Assembly (NCBI GenBank): GCA_002007465.1
Contig: LNAC01000136.1
Span: 403,104 to 467,103 of the forward strand
Reading direction: 5' to 3'
Origin: Ailurus styani
Taxonomy: Eukaryota; Chordata; Mammalia; Carnivora; Ailuridae
Length of the DNA stretch: 64,000 nt
Shown here in pieces: positions 43,797-55,199 of the stretch (positions are counted from its first letter, which is position 1; every line of letters begins with the position of its first letter). The position numbers and the translations under genes were made by a program. The notes beneath the pieces are model-generated. The model ran no database searches. It saw nothing but the letters and a program-made list of their open reading frames with translations, and was not told the DNA's origin.

Positions 43797-45352
43797 AATC
43801 TTTTCTCCTTCACCGGAATGAATATTGGACATCTCAGTTATTTATTGCCTCCTGTGGACATTTATATTTTATGACTTTTCTGTTTACAAGTTGGCCTTTA
43901 ATTTTATTCTACAGTATCAGGAAGAGTTAAACCAGCGTATCAGACTAATTGTATAGGGAGGCAAGATCTTGGGCAGTAAACAAGTTAATTCCTGAGTTTA
44001 ATTTGGAAACTTTGATGGTTGCATTAACTTTCAGGCCAGCAGAAATTCTTAAATTGCTGCTTTAGGGCCCTGGATGGTAATTCGGGTGTGTTAAGAAATT
44101 ACAGGGAATCACGGGAGTGTGAAATCATTAAGAGAGCTACAGTGTATTTCCCACCTGCAGGTGGCAAGGCCAAAGGGGACATTGGGGGGGTTGGATAAAA
44201 CTGATGGGCTGCTCGAGTGCCTTAGGAAGGCATTCCTGTATGTCCCAGAGCTTAGAAATAACCAGGCCTGGGCAGTATATGCGCACCAGGGTGAGCCTCC
44301 AAAAGTAAATATCCTTTAATGTCTTCAAGGAGAAGTGCTGTGCTATCATGATCTGTCCAGAATGTTTTTATTGGGAGCAAAAGTCTTGGAGCCTGCGATC
44401 GTGCATCACTGGAGAGAAGAATGTTGTCCTCCTGCAGACGCACTCGCTGCTGGCATCACTGCCCCCGGGCGCTGTGAGAGTGGAAAAAACTTGCCAGGAG
44501 GAGGTGATTTCCCAGAAGATCCCAGCACTCAGGAATTACCCCATCAGCCCCAGCTCTGGTTTTCTCCCCGAGTTCTAAGAGGGACAACGTAGTAGCATCT
44601 CTCCTTGGGCAAATAGCATGTGTTTCCTTTGGTTCGGCACACTTACGATGATTAATTTGGAAGGAAATGTAATTGAAGGCCAATTACATCTGATGGCTAG
44701 ATCTGTTAGAGCAGAGTTGCTGATCGGGGAAGGGAAAGCATTTGAAACAGTGTCTGGGAAATACGGTAAATGCATCGAATGTCACTGCCTCCTTGTCTAA
44801 TAGCCTCATTTAAATGACTTTTTCCTTTGTTGTTGCATTAGTGCACTCCAGATAGACTTCAGAGTCTAAGAGGAAGGAAACATGGTACATGAACACTTAG
44901 GCATTGTGATATATTCATTATCATTGGTAGAAGAATTAGAAAGAGCTTAAAGGAAATTTTTACTTTTTGATTCTTCTGCAGAGAGCAGAGGGAAAAATAA
45001 TTTACCTTTTTGAATTTAGTGGCTCATTTAGACCATAGGGACTTGATTTTTTCTGAAGTGGCCCTGAGCAAGCAAGCAACATTCTCGGTGTCTTTGTTTC
45101 TGCCTTTCTCCAGAAACAAACTATACTCACATGTGTCGCTGCGCCGGGGACGCCCGGTAGCTCCGGTGTGGTATCCTCTTCCCAAGAGGCAGTTAGAGAG
45201 AAAAAAGATTGCCTGTCTTCACTTCAGATTTCCCACGAAGGTAAAATTTTTGAAGAGCAGATGAAAAAAAAACCCCCAAACCCACAAAACCCCCCCAAAA
45301 GCCGAAGCCGGGGAAGGAAAAGCCCATAGGGACAATGATAAAGAATGAGATG
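43797..45352. other. Unique, SINE-free DNA
   Basis: About 1.5 kb without a recognised transposon. Frames at 44119-44319 and 44335-44592 (+) have no family I know. At 44640-44720 AT-rich, homeodomain-like words (GATTAATTTGG, CCAATTACATC) make a weak second candidate for a conserved element. A/C-rich run at 45264-45300. Confidence 0.35.
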
Positions 45353-45514
45353 GGCCCGAGGGAGGACGTGGCCGCTGGTGGACTGAGCGCTCGACCCAGG
45401 CCCCGGGAGGCCCTGGGGCAGGGTCCGTGTGGCCCGGCGCAGAGGCAGTGGGCCAGGCAGGGAGCGGGGCCGCAGCCGAGGCCGCGGGCTGTGGAGGAAG
45501 GGCGCGGGCCCGGG
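45353..45514. promoter_or_regulatory. Small CpG-rich patch
   Basis: By eye about 17 CpGs in roughly 160 bp of very GC-rich DNA, in a window that is otherwise CpG-poor. Too short for a standard CpG island. It might mark a weak promoter or enhancer, or be GC-rich chance DNA. The overlapping frames on both strands (45219-45572 minus, 45335-45664 plus) are a side effect of GC content. Confidence 0.35.
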
Positions 45515-46970
45515 AGGACACTGGGGTCCTCAGGTCACTGCTGGTGCCAAGGTTGGGGATGGGAACACGCACGTTTCAAGAGGCAGTTTTATAGCCACAG
45601 ACTGAATGTCATTCTTCTCCACAAATTCATTACCTCTTTCCCCTTGTGGGTGTCTCAGCTTTGAATTTCCTGACTTTATGATGAATAAACTTTGTTTTAA
45701 TGTTTATTAATGCCCGATTTACTCTCCCTGGGGTGAAGTTTTGGCTAGTAACAAGATTCAGTGTCTCTGCTGTCATGAGGCATTGCTGTAGTGAACCAAA
45801 CCTAAGGAAAAGGAATTTTAGTCCATTGGGGAACTGTAATTATCTTTAAAAAAAAAATCTAAACTGTGCTTTTGCAACTTAGCAAAATCCTATTATGAAG
45901 AAAAAAAATATAGCAAAATATTCTGCTTGCATGTAATGAGATCTCAGTAAAATATAATTTAGAGAGGGCCTTCTACTTCGTCATAATAACATTTATAACT
46001 TGTTTTTGAGATATAATTGATATACAGTAGGCTGCATGTATTTAACATGGAAAATTTGATAAATTCTGTTATATTACATCACCGCTGTAATGAACATACT
46101 CATCAAACCTGAAAATTGCCTGTTTGCCACTATCTCAGCCCTTGTTCCTCTGGAGCAGCAACTGATTTGATCCGTGTCACTACACAATAGAGTGTTACAA
46201 ATATGGGATTATTGAGTATGTGCACTTTTGTCTGTCTTTTTCCTTTCTACTTAATGAAATTATTTGGAGATTCATCCATACTGCTGCATGTATCAGTAGT
46301 TTGCTTCCTTTTTTCCCGAGGCATATTCTGTTGTGTGGATATACCACCATTCACCTAGATAGATGGATATTTGCATTCTTTCCAGCTTGGGGCTACGACA
46401 AGTAAAGTGTGTATGAACATTCACATACAGGTCTTTATGTAGACTTATGCTTTCTTTTTCCTCTTGAGTAACTCCCTAAGGGTCGAATGTCTGGAACACA
46501 CGGCAGTGTGTGTTTAACCTTTTAAGAAACCATCAAGCTGTTCTTCAGAGTGGTCATCACATTTGACACGCCCGTCAGCAGTGTGTGAGAGTTCCCGTTG
46601 CCCCACATCCCTGCCAGCACTTGGTATGGTCAGTCCTTTTAATTCTTGTCATTTCAGTAGGTGCGAAGCGCTATCTCATTGTGGTTTTACACTGTATTTC
46701 CCTAATGATTGATATAGTTTTCCATGTGCTTATTTGCCATCTGTATAACTTGTTTAGTGAAGTGTGCATGCCTTTTGCCTACTTTTTAGGGTTTCTTTTG
46801 TTTGTTTGTTTTGTTTTGGATTACTTATTTTCTTATGGAGTTTGGAGAGTTCTTAATATTTTCTGGATACAAATTAAGGTATATGCTTTGTAAATACTTT
46901 GTGGGCTGTATTTTTATTCTTCTAACAGTGTCTTTTGAAAAGCAGTTTTTATTTTGATAAAATCCATTCT

Positions 46971-47157
46971 TTTTTTTTTCTTAAAGATTTTATTTATTTA
47001 TTTATTTGACAGAGAGAGAGAGAGAGAGATCACAAATAGGCAGAGAGGCAGGCAGAGAGAGCAGAGAGCCCGATGCGGGCCTTGATCCCAGGACCTTGAG
47101 ATCATGACCTGAGCCGAAGGCAGAGGCTTTAACCCACTGAGCCACCCAGGTGCCCTT
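46971..47157 (-). mobile_element. CAN-SINE, 'GAGGCTTTAACCC' subtype, in the L1
   Basis: 'AAAGATTTTATTTATTTATT', 'CACAAATAGGCAGAGAGGC', 'GAGGCTTTAACCCACTGAGCC'. Target-site duplication GATAAAATCCATTCT (46956-46970) / GATGAAATCCATTCT (47158-47172). A block of the middle body is missing relative to other copies. Confidence 0.95.
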
Positions 47158-47426
47158 GATGAAATCCATTCTATCAATTTTGTTTTTCTTTCACAGATTC
47201 TGCAATTGGTGTCATATGTAAGAAATCTTTGCCCAACCCCAGGTCACAAATTTTATCCTATGCTTCTTTCTAGACCTAATGTAAAATGTGTTACCTATAA
47301 AATTTCTAAAAAATAGGAGAAGATATTTCGAGTTCATTTTTTTGTAGATAGAGTGATGTATAGGTCAAAGTTTATTGTTTACCCATATGGATGTCCAGTG
47401 ATTCCAGCACCATTTGTTGCAAATTC

Positions 47427-47452
47427 GTTGTTGTTGTTGTTGTTGTTGTTGT
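47427..47452. repeat. (TTG)n microsatellite
   Basis: Eight or so TTG units followed by a T run inside the ancient L1. Confidence 0.9.
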
Positions 47453-47681
47453 TTTTTTTTTTGTTCCTTTGAATTGCCTTTGCACCATTGTCAGTAATCA
47501 GTTACGTGAGTGTGTGTCTATCTCTTTTTGGCTTCTCTGTTCCTTTCATCTCTTTATTTATCTTGATACCAATACCATAGCCTTGATTAGTGTAATTTTT
47601 TTAATGATGTCTTAAAATCTCATATTAACTTTCCAACTTTGTCCTTTTTAAAAGTTTTTTTTTGGCTTTCCACATCCTTGT

Positions 47682-47877
47682 ATTTTCTTATTTAGTAATG
47701 TATTTTAAGAGAGAGACAGTATGTGAGCTGGGAGGGAGGGCAGAGGGAGAGAGAGAATCTCAAGCAGACTGCGCTGAGCACAGAGCGCAATGCGGGGCTA
47801 GATCCCATGACCCTGAGATCATGACCTGAGCTGAAATCAAGAGTCTGCCTCATGACAAACTGAGCCACCCAGGTGCC
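47682..47877 (-). mobile_element. CAN-SINE, older, in the L1
   Basis: 'GGGGCTAGATCCCATGACCC', 'GAAATCAAGAGTCTGCC', 'CCACCCAGGTGCCCC'. Target duplication CCACATCCTTGTA / CCACATCCTTCTA. Confidence 0.9.
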
Positions 47878-48060
47878 CCACATCCTTCTAGTTTTGTATT
47901 AATTTTGTATTGTCTTGTCAGTTTCTACAAAAGAGCCCTCTAGGATTTTGATAAGGATTGAATTAACTCTCTGGGTCAATACAGGGAGAATTGACATCTT
48001 GATAATTTTTTGTCTTTCAGCTCATGAGGACATTATTTTTTCCCACTTATGAATGTTTTC

Positions 48061-48206
48061 TTATTTATTTATTTATTTATTTTTATTTTATTTTATTTTA
48101 TTTATNTTTTTTTTTTTAAGTGATCTCTGCACCCTGTGTGGGACTCAAATCCACAGCACTGAGATCAAGAGTCACATGCTGGACTGACTGAGCCAGCCAA
48201 GAGCCC
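48061..48206 (-). mobile_element. Short CAN-SINE variant in the L1, with an N in its tail
   Basis: (TTTA)/(TTTTA) tail with an N at 48106, 'AAGTGATCTCTGCACCC', 'ATCAAGAGTCACATGCTG', 'GAGCCAGCCAAGAGCCC'. Target duplication CTTATGAATGTTTTC (48046-48060) / CTTATGAAGGTTTTA (48207 onward). Confidence 0.92.
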
Positions 48207-48808
48207 CTTATGAAGGTTTTAAAATTTCCTTCAGCAATGTGTTCTATACAGGTCTTGCACATCTATTGTTGTATTTATCCCTAAGTATTTCATAGTTTTG
48301 ATGCTATTGTGAATGGTATTTTTACAAATTGAATATTCATTTGTTTGTTGCTAGTGTGGAGAAATAGAATTAACTTTTGAATATTGATCTTAGACCATGT
48401 TACCTGTGAACGAAGCCTTCTTCCTTTCCAATTTGGATGCCGTTTATTTCTTTTTCTTGCTTTATTACATTGGCTAGAATTTCTAGTACATTGTGATTAG
48501 AAGTGGTAAGAGAGGACACCTTTGTCTTACTCTTGATCTTAGGGTGAATGTGGTCAATCTTTCCCAGTAAGTGTGATGTTAGCTGTAGGTTTCTTACAGA
48601 TTGTTTGTCAGGTGGAGGAATTTCCCTCCCTTTCCTAGTTTGCTAAGACTTTATGAGGAACAGATGTGGGATTTTTTCAAATACTTCTGTGTTTATTGAA
48701 ATGATCTTGTTTTTATCTTCACTAGCTTGTTAAGTGGCAAACTACTGATATCTGCTCTAATCTTTAAATTTCCTTTCTTCTGTGCATTTGGATTTAATTT
48801 GCTCCTTA

Positions 48809-49001
48809 TTTATTTATTTTTATGATTTTGTTTATTTGACAGAGAGAGCAAGCACAAGTGGGGGGAGCAACAGGCAGAGGGAGAAGGAGAAGGCGACTCC
48901 CTGCTGAGCAGGCAGCCTGATGTGGGGCTCAATCCCAGGACCCTGAGGTCATGATCTGAGCCAAAGGCAAACACTTAACTAACTGAGCCACTCAGGTGCC
49001 T
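48809..49001 (-). mobile_element. CAN-SINE in the L1
   Basis: 'TATTTTTATGATTTTGTTTA', 'CTCCCTGCTGAGCAGGCAGC', 'GGGGCTCAATCCCAGGACCC', 'CACTCAGGTGCC'. Flanks TTGCTCCTTATTT / TTGGCTCCTTGTTT. Confidence 0.92.
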
Positions 49002-49522
49002 TGGCTCCTTGTTTTTTAAAGGTAAAATCCAAGAACTTTGATTTAAGACTTTCCCCCCCCTTAACATAGGTGTTCGGTACTATTAATTTCTCTTGAATAC
49101 TGCTTTAGTGGCATTCCACTTTTAAGATGTGTTTTTATTATCATTCTGTTCCTGATACTTTATAATTTCCCTTTTGATTTTTCTCACATGTTATTTAGAA
49201 GTATACTTTTAGTTGCAATTTTAGGGGGAATTTTTCTAGTTACCTTCTGCTGTTGATATTTAATTCCATTTTAGTCAGAGAACATATTTTGAATGAACCT
49301 TTTAAAATTTATTGAGACTGGTTTTATAGCCCAGAATATGTTCTAGCTTGATAAGTGTTCTGTGTGCACTTGAAAATAATGTGTATTTCATTGTTGTTGG
49401 GAGAAGTGTTCTGTAAATGTAAATTGGGGAGTAGTGTTGTTCAGATGTTCTTTAATTTTTGAGAAAGTGTTATTGAAATCAATATAATTATGGGCTTGTC
49501 TATTTCTCTTTGCAGTTCTTTT

Positions 49523-49549
49523 TTTTTAAAAGATTTTAAAAATTTATTT

Positions 49550-49599
<50 letters not shown>

Positions 49600-49749
49600 A
49601 TCACAAGTAGGCAGAGAGGCAGGCAGAGAGAGAAGGAAGCAGGCTTCCTGCTGAGCAGAGAGCCTGACGTGGGGCTCGATTCCAGGACCCTGAGATCATG
49701 ACCTCAGTGGAAGGCAGAGGCTTTAACCCTCTGAGCCACCCAGGCGCCC
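49523..49749 (-). mobile_element. CAN-SINE, 'GAGGCTTTAACCC' subtype, in the L1, long (AG)n
   Basis: 'AAAAGATTTTAAAAATTTATT', (AG) run of about 20 units (49552-49593), 'CACAAGTAGGCAGAGAGGC', 'GAGGCTTTAACCCTCTGAGCC', 'AGGCGCCC'. Target duplication TGCAGTTCTTTT (49511-49522) / TGCAGTACTTTT (49750-49761). Confidence 0.95.
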
Positions 49750-49762
49750 TGCAGTACTTTTC

Positions 49763-50019
49763 TTCTTTCTTCCCTTCTGTCCCCCTTCCCCTCCCCTCCC
49801 CTCTCCTTCCTTCCTGCCTTCCTTCCTTCCTTCCTTCCTCTTTCTTTCATAGGGGGAGAAAGTGGGGGTGGGGGAGGGGCAGCGGGAGAGAGAGAATCTT
49901 AAGCAGGCTCCACGTGCAGTGTGGAGCCCAACATGGGGCTAAATCTCACAATCCTGAGATCCTGACCTGAGTTGAAATCAAGAGTTGGATGCTTACCTGA
50001 CTGACCCATCCAGGTGCCC
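49763..50019 (-). mobile_element. Older CAN-SINE at nearly the same target, with (TTCC)n tail
   Basis: Long CT/(TTCC)n tail 49763-49850, 'GTGTGGAGCCCAACATGGGG', 'GAAATCAAGAGTTGGATGC', 'CCAGGTGCCCC'. A third version of the same target word, TGCAATTCTTTTCTTGC, follows it at about 50022. Confidence 0.9.
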
Positions 50020-50714
50020 CCTTGCAATTCTTTTCTTGCTTCTCAAATTTTGAAACTCTGTTATTAGATACATAAACATTTGGGATTGTTATATCCTTTT
50101 GATAAACCAATATTTTTATCGTTATGAAACCTTTTTATTCTTAATATTATTTAAATATTAAATAGTCTTTAAAATAAGCTTTAAAATCTACTTTGTCTGA
50201 TATTAATATACCCACTATAGTTTTCTTTTGGTTAGTGTTAGCATGTTGTATCTTTTCTCATCCTTTTACTTATAAACCATTTTTATCTTTATATTTGAAG
50301 TGTTTATGAAATGTGTCTTTCTCCTTCTGTTCCTTCAAATGTATATACTTTTTATGTCTCCACTTTTCTTTCCTCTCCTAGGATTCATATTCTAAGTAAC
50401 TTAGATAACAATATTGTCCCACATATTGCTGAGGCTGTTCTTTTTTTCCAGTCTTTTTTCTCTCTGTGCTTTGTTTTTTATAATTTCTATTGCTGTGTCT
50501 TCAGATTTACTTCTGTTTTCTTTTCAGTTTCTCATCTGCTGGTTTTTTCCCATCTGTTGGATTTTTCATTTTAGATATTGTAGTTTTCATCACTAAAAGT
50601 TCTATTTGGGTCTTTTTTCTATATTCCTTTCTCTCTTCCTCAAGTTTATGTTTTCTTCTACATTCTTAAGCTTGTAGAACATAATAGAGGTTTTGAAAAA
50701 TAACCTTGTCTGCT

Positions 50715-50926
50715 GGGGTGCCTGGGTGGCACAGTTAGTTGAGTGTCTAACTCTCAGTTTTGGCTCACGTCGTGATCTCGGGGTCATGGGTTCCAGCCCC
50801 TAGTCTGGCTCTGCGCTCAGCGTGGAGTCTGCTTAAGACTTTTTCTCCCCTTCCCCTCCCTACTCCAGCCCCTGCTTGCATGCTCTCTCGCTCTCTCTCT
50901 CTCTCAAATAAATAAATCTTTAAAAA
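50715..50926 (+). mobile_element. CAN-SINE, forward, in the L1
   Basis: 'GGGGTGCCTGGGTGGCACAG', 'GTCTAACTCTCAGTTTTGGC', (CT)n, (AAAT)n. Target duplication ATAACCTTGTCTGCT / ATAGCCTTGTCTGCT (50930-50944). The only forward SINE among the seven in this L1. Confidence 0.95.
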
Positions 50927-51690
50927 CGAATAGCCTTGTCTGCTAATACTGATAACTTTACCTTTCCTAGATCAAATTTTAATGTTTTCCCCTACTTCTT
51001 AGGTCACGTTTTTCTGTTTCTTTATTTGCCTAGTAGTTTTGGATTAGATGCCAGACATTGTGAATCTTCACATTATTGGTTGCTGGATTTTTTGCATTCC
51101 TTTGTAGCGGTGGTTTTTGTTGTATCATGCAGCTAATTCACTTGGAATTAGTTTGATAACTTGTAGACTTTTAAGCTTTGTTAGGGCAAGTTTAGAGCAG
51201 CCTTTATTCTATGGTTACTTAAACTTCACTTCTGATGACTCAGTGACTCACGTATTATCCTTTCTGACTGGTGGGAACATGAACATGTGTGAACCTCGGG
51301 AATTGTTCGGACTTTGCTTTCCGGTGTTTCTGTTCCAAGACTCATGGAGTGACATCCTACTCATTTGTACATCATTACTGAGTCAAGGATTCAGGGACGC
51401 CCCTCTTCACACTTCTTGAGCTTTTTTCTGTCCACGCCGCTCTCTCCTTCTGCGTTCGGTCATGCAAATATTAGCCTCCTCAGCCTCCCGGTGCCCGTCT
51501 CTGTCCTTGCCATGTTGCTGTGTAGACGCTGCTTTCAGGCAGTTATCTGGGGGGCCATCTTAGCATTTATCTTATTTGCGTTCCTGTGTTGCCTGTTATC
51601 CTAGGTCTTAAAACAGTCTTTTTGTGTATATTTTATTTGATTGTCTGTTTCCTGTTATTTGTTTTTAGTGCTGAGTATACATTTAAACTT

Positions 51691-53984
51691 TGGTAGAATC
51701 AATTAGGTTCCGAAAGCATTTGCTTTTGCTATTTGCATCTTATATATAAAAATACTACCAGATACCACTTTTAACAGGAAACAGTATCTTTGTTATTCTT
51801 GTTGTTAGGTGTACATGGAAGGGCAAGAGTATTTTAGACTGTTCTGGTCATTGGATCCTGAACTATGTGTTTCCAGTAATGAAATGTGTTAAAGATACCT
51901 CATACAAAGAATGATCTCATACCTCCTGATTAAATGATTGCTTGTACAAAATGATTTCCAGGCTTTCTATACTCATTAGTACTGCATTAAAGAATGAGAC
52001 ATGGAAAAATGAAGGAAGGAAAGTGAGCTCGTAAGTTTCTTCTTTTTCTACTTGTCCTAGTGTTAGAGTGAAGGGAAAGTTGATGGAAAAGGTTAAAACA
52101 ATAGCCTGGATTTTACTTTAGTCTTGGTTTAGTTCAGTTGTCCCGTCTTTTATATACAGTTTTTTGTGTTAACTGTATTTTCTTGATGTTCTGGCGCCTA
52201 AGACCTTGCTGATCCTGGAGAGATGGCTCCTCCCACAGCCGGCTCATTTCTAGAGACAGAAAATGACCGACCCGTGAGCATGCTTTTCATATGCAAACCC
52301 AGCAGTCCAAAGCCCATACCTGTGGCCTGGTGGCTTTGTGGCCAACACAAGCGGGGCCACTGTCTCCTTCCCCTCCTACCACCCCAGGTACCAGGCGTCT
52401 ATGGGTAGTGCCTGCACCCCAGAGTGCAGTGAGGTCATTCACGCTGACCGATGCCACCTGCCTGTCCTGTGTTGTCCTCTCCCCCTCCCGGGAAAACCAG
52501 GATAAAGGCCCCGGGCCCTGCTCCTCCTCATCCCTTCTGCCTCCTGACCGACCCAGCGCTTCCCCATGTGGCCCTGCGGGGTGGGGCACGCCCCTCTCCT
52601 TGGGGACTGGGAGTGACCAACTCTCTTCTCAGTGGTAATCCTCTTCTGGACTTTTGGTCTCGCCGTTCCTGTGTAGAAACAAAACCTCAGATCCATTTTA
52701 AACATATTTGAAAATTACATTCGAAAGTATTAAAATTCATTTTTTTTTAGAATAACCAAGCCAAAGGTCCTAAGGTATATAGAACCTGAAGTAGGGAAAA
52801 GAAGATGCCTGTCATAACCGACCAATAACAGTTATTTCACCAGTCTCGTCCTTTTGAGTGGGTTGGACGAGGAGATGAAGGAAGTAGAGCAAATAAAGAA
52901 ATAGAAAGGTTTGCAAAGAAAGGGCAGGATGGTTGGATTAGAGCATTTTGAGCAGAATTAAAGCTTCCTTTCTGCTAATAATAAACAAAACCAAGGTTGC
53001 ACCCATTCTCTCTTCTAATACCCAGAAGACTAAAGATAATTATCACATTGAGGTCATGTTATTCCTATGTGAGTAAAACAGAAAATAGGTGGTATTGAGG
53101 GAAGAGGCGAGGAATCCGTTGATGCGCCTTTGCCCCTGCTCTTGCCCATGGACCCCGGCCCTCGGAGCCCACGCAGCGCTCTCGCTGCGGGTTCCACACC
53201 CCGCAGGGCACCCCGCCCACGCCAGACTTGCTGGATTCCTGAAATTGTGCCACTTTTGGGTTGGGTCCGAATCTTGACATCCTTAGTTTCCATGAATTTT
53301 GCTGTAGAAAAACTGATCAGCATGTTGTTAGATCTTTCGGCAGTCATTTGGAAAGGAGAGATTTCCTTGACTTCTTTATACTTGCATTTTTATAATTGTG
53401 AAACACTGGATATGGTAGGGAGTAGCATAATAGCAAAAGTCAGCGCTTCTTAGTTAATTAGAGGAATAAACAATAAGTGGAGGAGAGAGCTGCGAGCGAA
53501 GGGTGCTCAGTGGATGCTCATTCTCGGCTGTGCTGTAATGTTTTGATAAACATTCAAAACCGATGTGCGCTGTTTCCTCAAAAGCACTGCTTTCAGGCAG
53601 ATTGCGATTTGTAAGTGGTATTGTAAAAATTGACCTGCAAAACTATTTCTATAAAATCCTGACTTGTGATGGCAGTTTCTATGGTACAGATTTATTTGTA
53701 TTTTATGGAGATTTTGAATATCACACATTTAACACTTAAAAATGACACATTTTCTCGAAGTATGAAGTATGTAATAAGACCGATGAAAATAAAAATTGTC
53801 CATAGAAAGTGAGATAAAATAGATGGTTCTTTGAATTAGACACCCCAGAGGAAAAGACAGTATTTTATTGTAGAAGGTTGGAAAACTTAGGCAAGAGAGT
53901 TCCGAATGACAGACCCCGGCTAATGATGCGAATAGGACAGAAACGTTTTACAAAGTGCATTGTTGATTACAGAGAGAAGAGGCT
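51691..53984. other. Unique DNA, GC-rich islands, no gene called
   Basis: GC-rich with CpGs at 52200-52680 and 53100-53280. Overlapping frames in several phases (for example 52291-52638 + and 52287-52589 -) cannot all be real and none shows a domain. No young transposon inserted here. Confidence 0.35.
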
Positions 53985-54110
53985 TCCCTTTAATGTGTTA
54001 AGAATCACTTGGGATGATTTTTAAGTATTGAACTCCGTGGAACCCTCTCCCTGCATGATTCTGATACTAGTATTTGTACACCACACCTTTGAAAAACAGT
54101 GACCCTGAGG
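53985..54110. mobile_element. MER5-like DNA transposon relic
   Basis: 'AAGAATCACTTGGGATG', 'TTAAGTATTGAACTCCG', 'GCATGATTCTGATACTAG', 'CCTTTGAAAAACAGTG' follow the MER5 pattern '…GAATCACCTGGG…GATTCTGAT…TTGAGAACCACTG'. Confidence 0.65.
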
Positions 54111-54869
54111 CTTTTATTGCATGCATAACGAAGCGATCATTTCTTTGTTTTTTTCTTTAAAGTGACAATATTTGGAGTACCTATGAGCTGGGAGAAGGGG
54201 AAATCATCAAAGAACCGAGGAGTTTATCCGGGGTCTCAAACTGCTAGTTTGTAGGTTGAAATCAGTCTGCGGGTGTATTTTATTTTGCATACTTGTGGAC
54301 CCTCTCCCACCCTCTTTTGCATTCGATTGCTTGCCTTTAGCTTTAGACAGGCTAAACCATCTGTTTGGCCACAGTCCCCACTGCTCCCACAGTCCCTCCC
54401 TCCCCCACGGCTTCCTGTGTGTCCCCCACCTAACTGTTTGTTAATATCATTACACTGCCAGTGACCCTAGGGGACCTAGGGTAACAGACGTCGTAGCCAA
54501 TAAATAATGGCCCAGTTAAAAAACATAATCCCTAACCCTAGCAAATAATTTAACCCAAGTTGGTACCTTAAAAATATTTATCAGTCTTATATATGATCAG
54601 TCATTCTCACATCGGGTCACAGTTCTGCACATTTATTCTTTCAGCCGTGTATTTTGTGCCTTGGAGCTATAGATACATTTTTGTAGTTACATTTTCCTTG
54701 GTCAGCTGTTATTAATTAATGCTTATTAAAGATTAATGAGAAACTTTATTCTCATTGTATTGGCAGTAGGATATGATGGAAATGTGGCCCATAACTGTGG
54801 AAAGGGTAGATCGATACAGAGTTGTGAATTTTGACCCTCGGAGGAATTTGAGAAACAGTGAAAAAGAAG
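54111..54869. other. Unique DNA
   Basis: No recognised repeat or gene. A C-rich segment lies at 54300-54430. Confidence 0.35.
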
Positions 54870-55060
54870 TCGCAGCAGCATTTACTGAAAACTTGCGATG
54901 CTCCAGTTACTGAGCTAAATACAGCTGTTGGTACTTTCGACCTCCTGATTAGTTTATCAGTTAGTAGCTACCCTACTATTCCTGTTACAAATACGAAGAA
55001 ATGGATGCTCAGAAATATTAAGTCATTTGTCCACATTGTCTTCATAAAGGCAAGATTGGT
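54870..55060 (+). mobile_element. MIR SINE, diverged
   Basis: 'CAGCATTTACTGAAAACTTG', 'GAGCTAAATACAGC', 'TACGAAGAAATGGATGCTC', 'TATTAAGTCATTTGTCC' match MIR in order. Confidence 0.65.
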
Positions 55061-55199
55061 CATTTAGGAGACACCTCGGCGAAGTTAACTGGAGCCTAAT
55101 GTTTCAAACATTTTTCAATGTTTCAAAAATGTTTCAGACAGTGTTTGGTCTTGTAAGAACACGCTTGCCTTTGGAAGTGTGGCTTTTCTACAGGATCCT

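Larger units (their letters stand above)
45970..51690 (-). mobile_element. Long ancient L1, interrupted by seven SINEs
   Basis: From low to high coordinate: 3' end ('GAGATATAATTGATATACAG', 'GCAGCAACTGATTTG', 'CATCCATACTGCTGCATG'), antisense ORF2 ('AGAAACCATCAAGCTGTTC', 'CACATCCCTGCCAGCACTTG', 'AGCACCATTTGTTGC', 'TTCCAATTTGGATGCCG', 'CTTTGTCTGATATTAATATA') and a 5' region ('GATGCCAGACATTGTGAATC', 'GACTGGTGGGAACATG'). Removing about 1.5 kb of SINE leaves some 4.2 kb. All frames are destroyed. Its age class is an L1M-type mammalian L1; the 5' boundary is approximate. Confidence 0.8.

Noticed and set aside
44335..44592. Two overlapping + frames that look mildly protein-like
   Set aside because: Different phases over the same bases, no recognised family, no supporting splice sites; left as unique DNA.
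54525..54542. CCCTAACCCTAG as an interstitial telomere repeat
   Set aside because: Barely two units; expected by chance.
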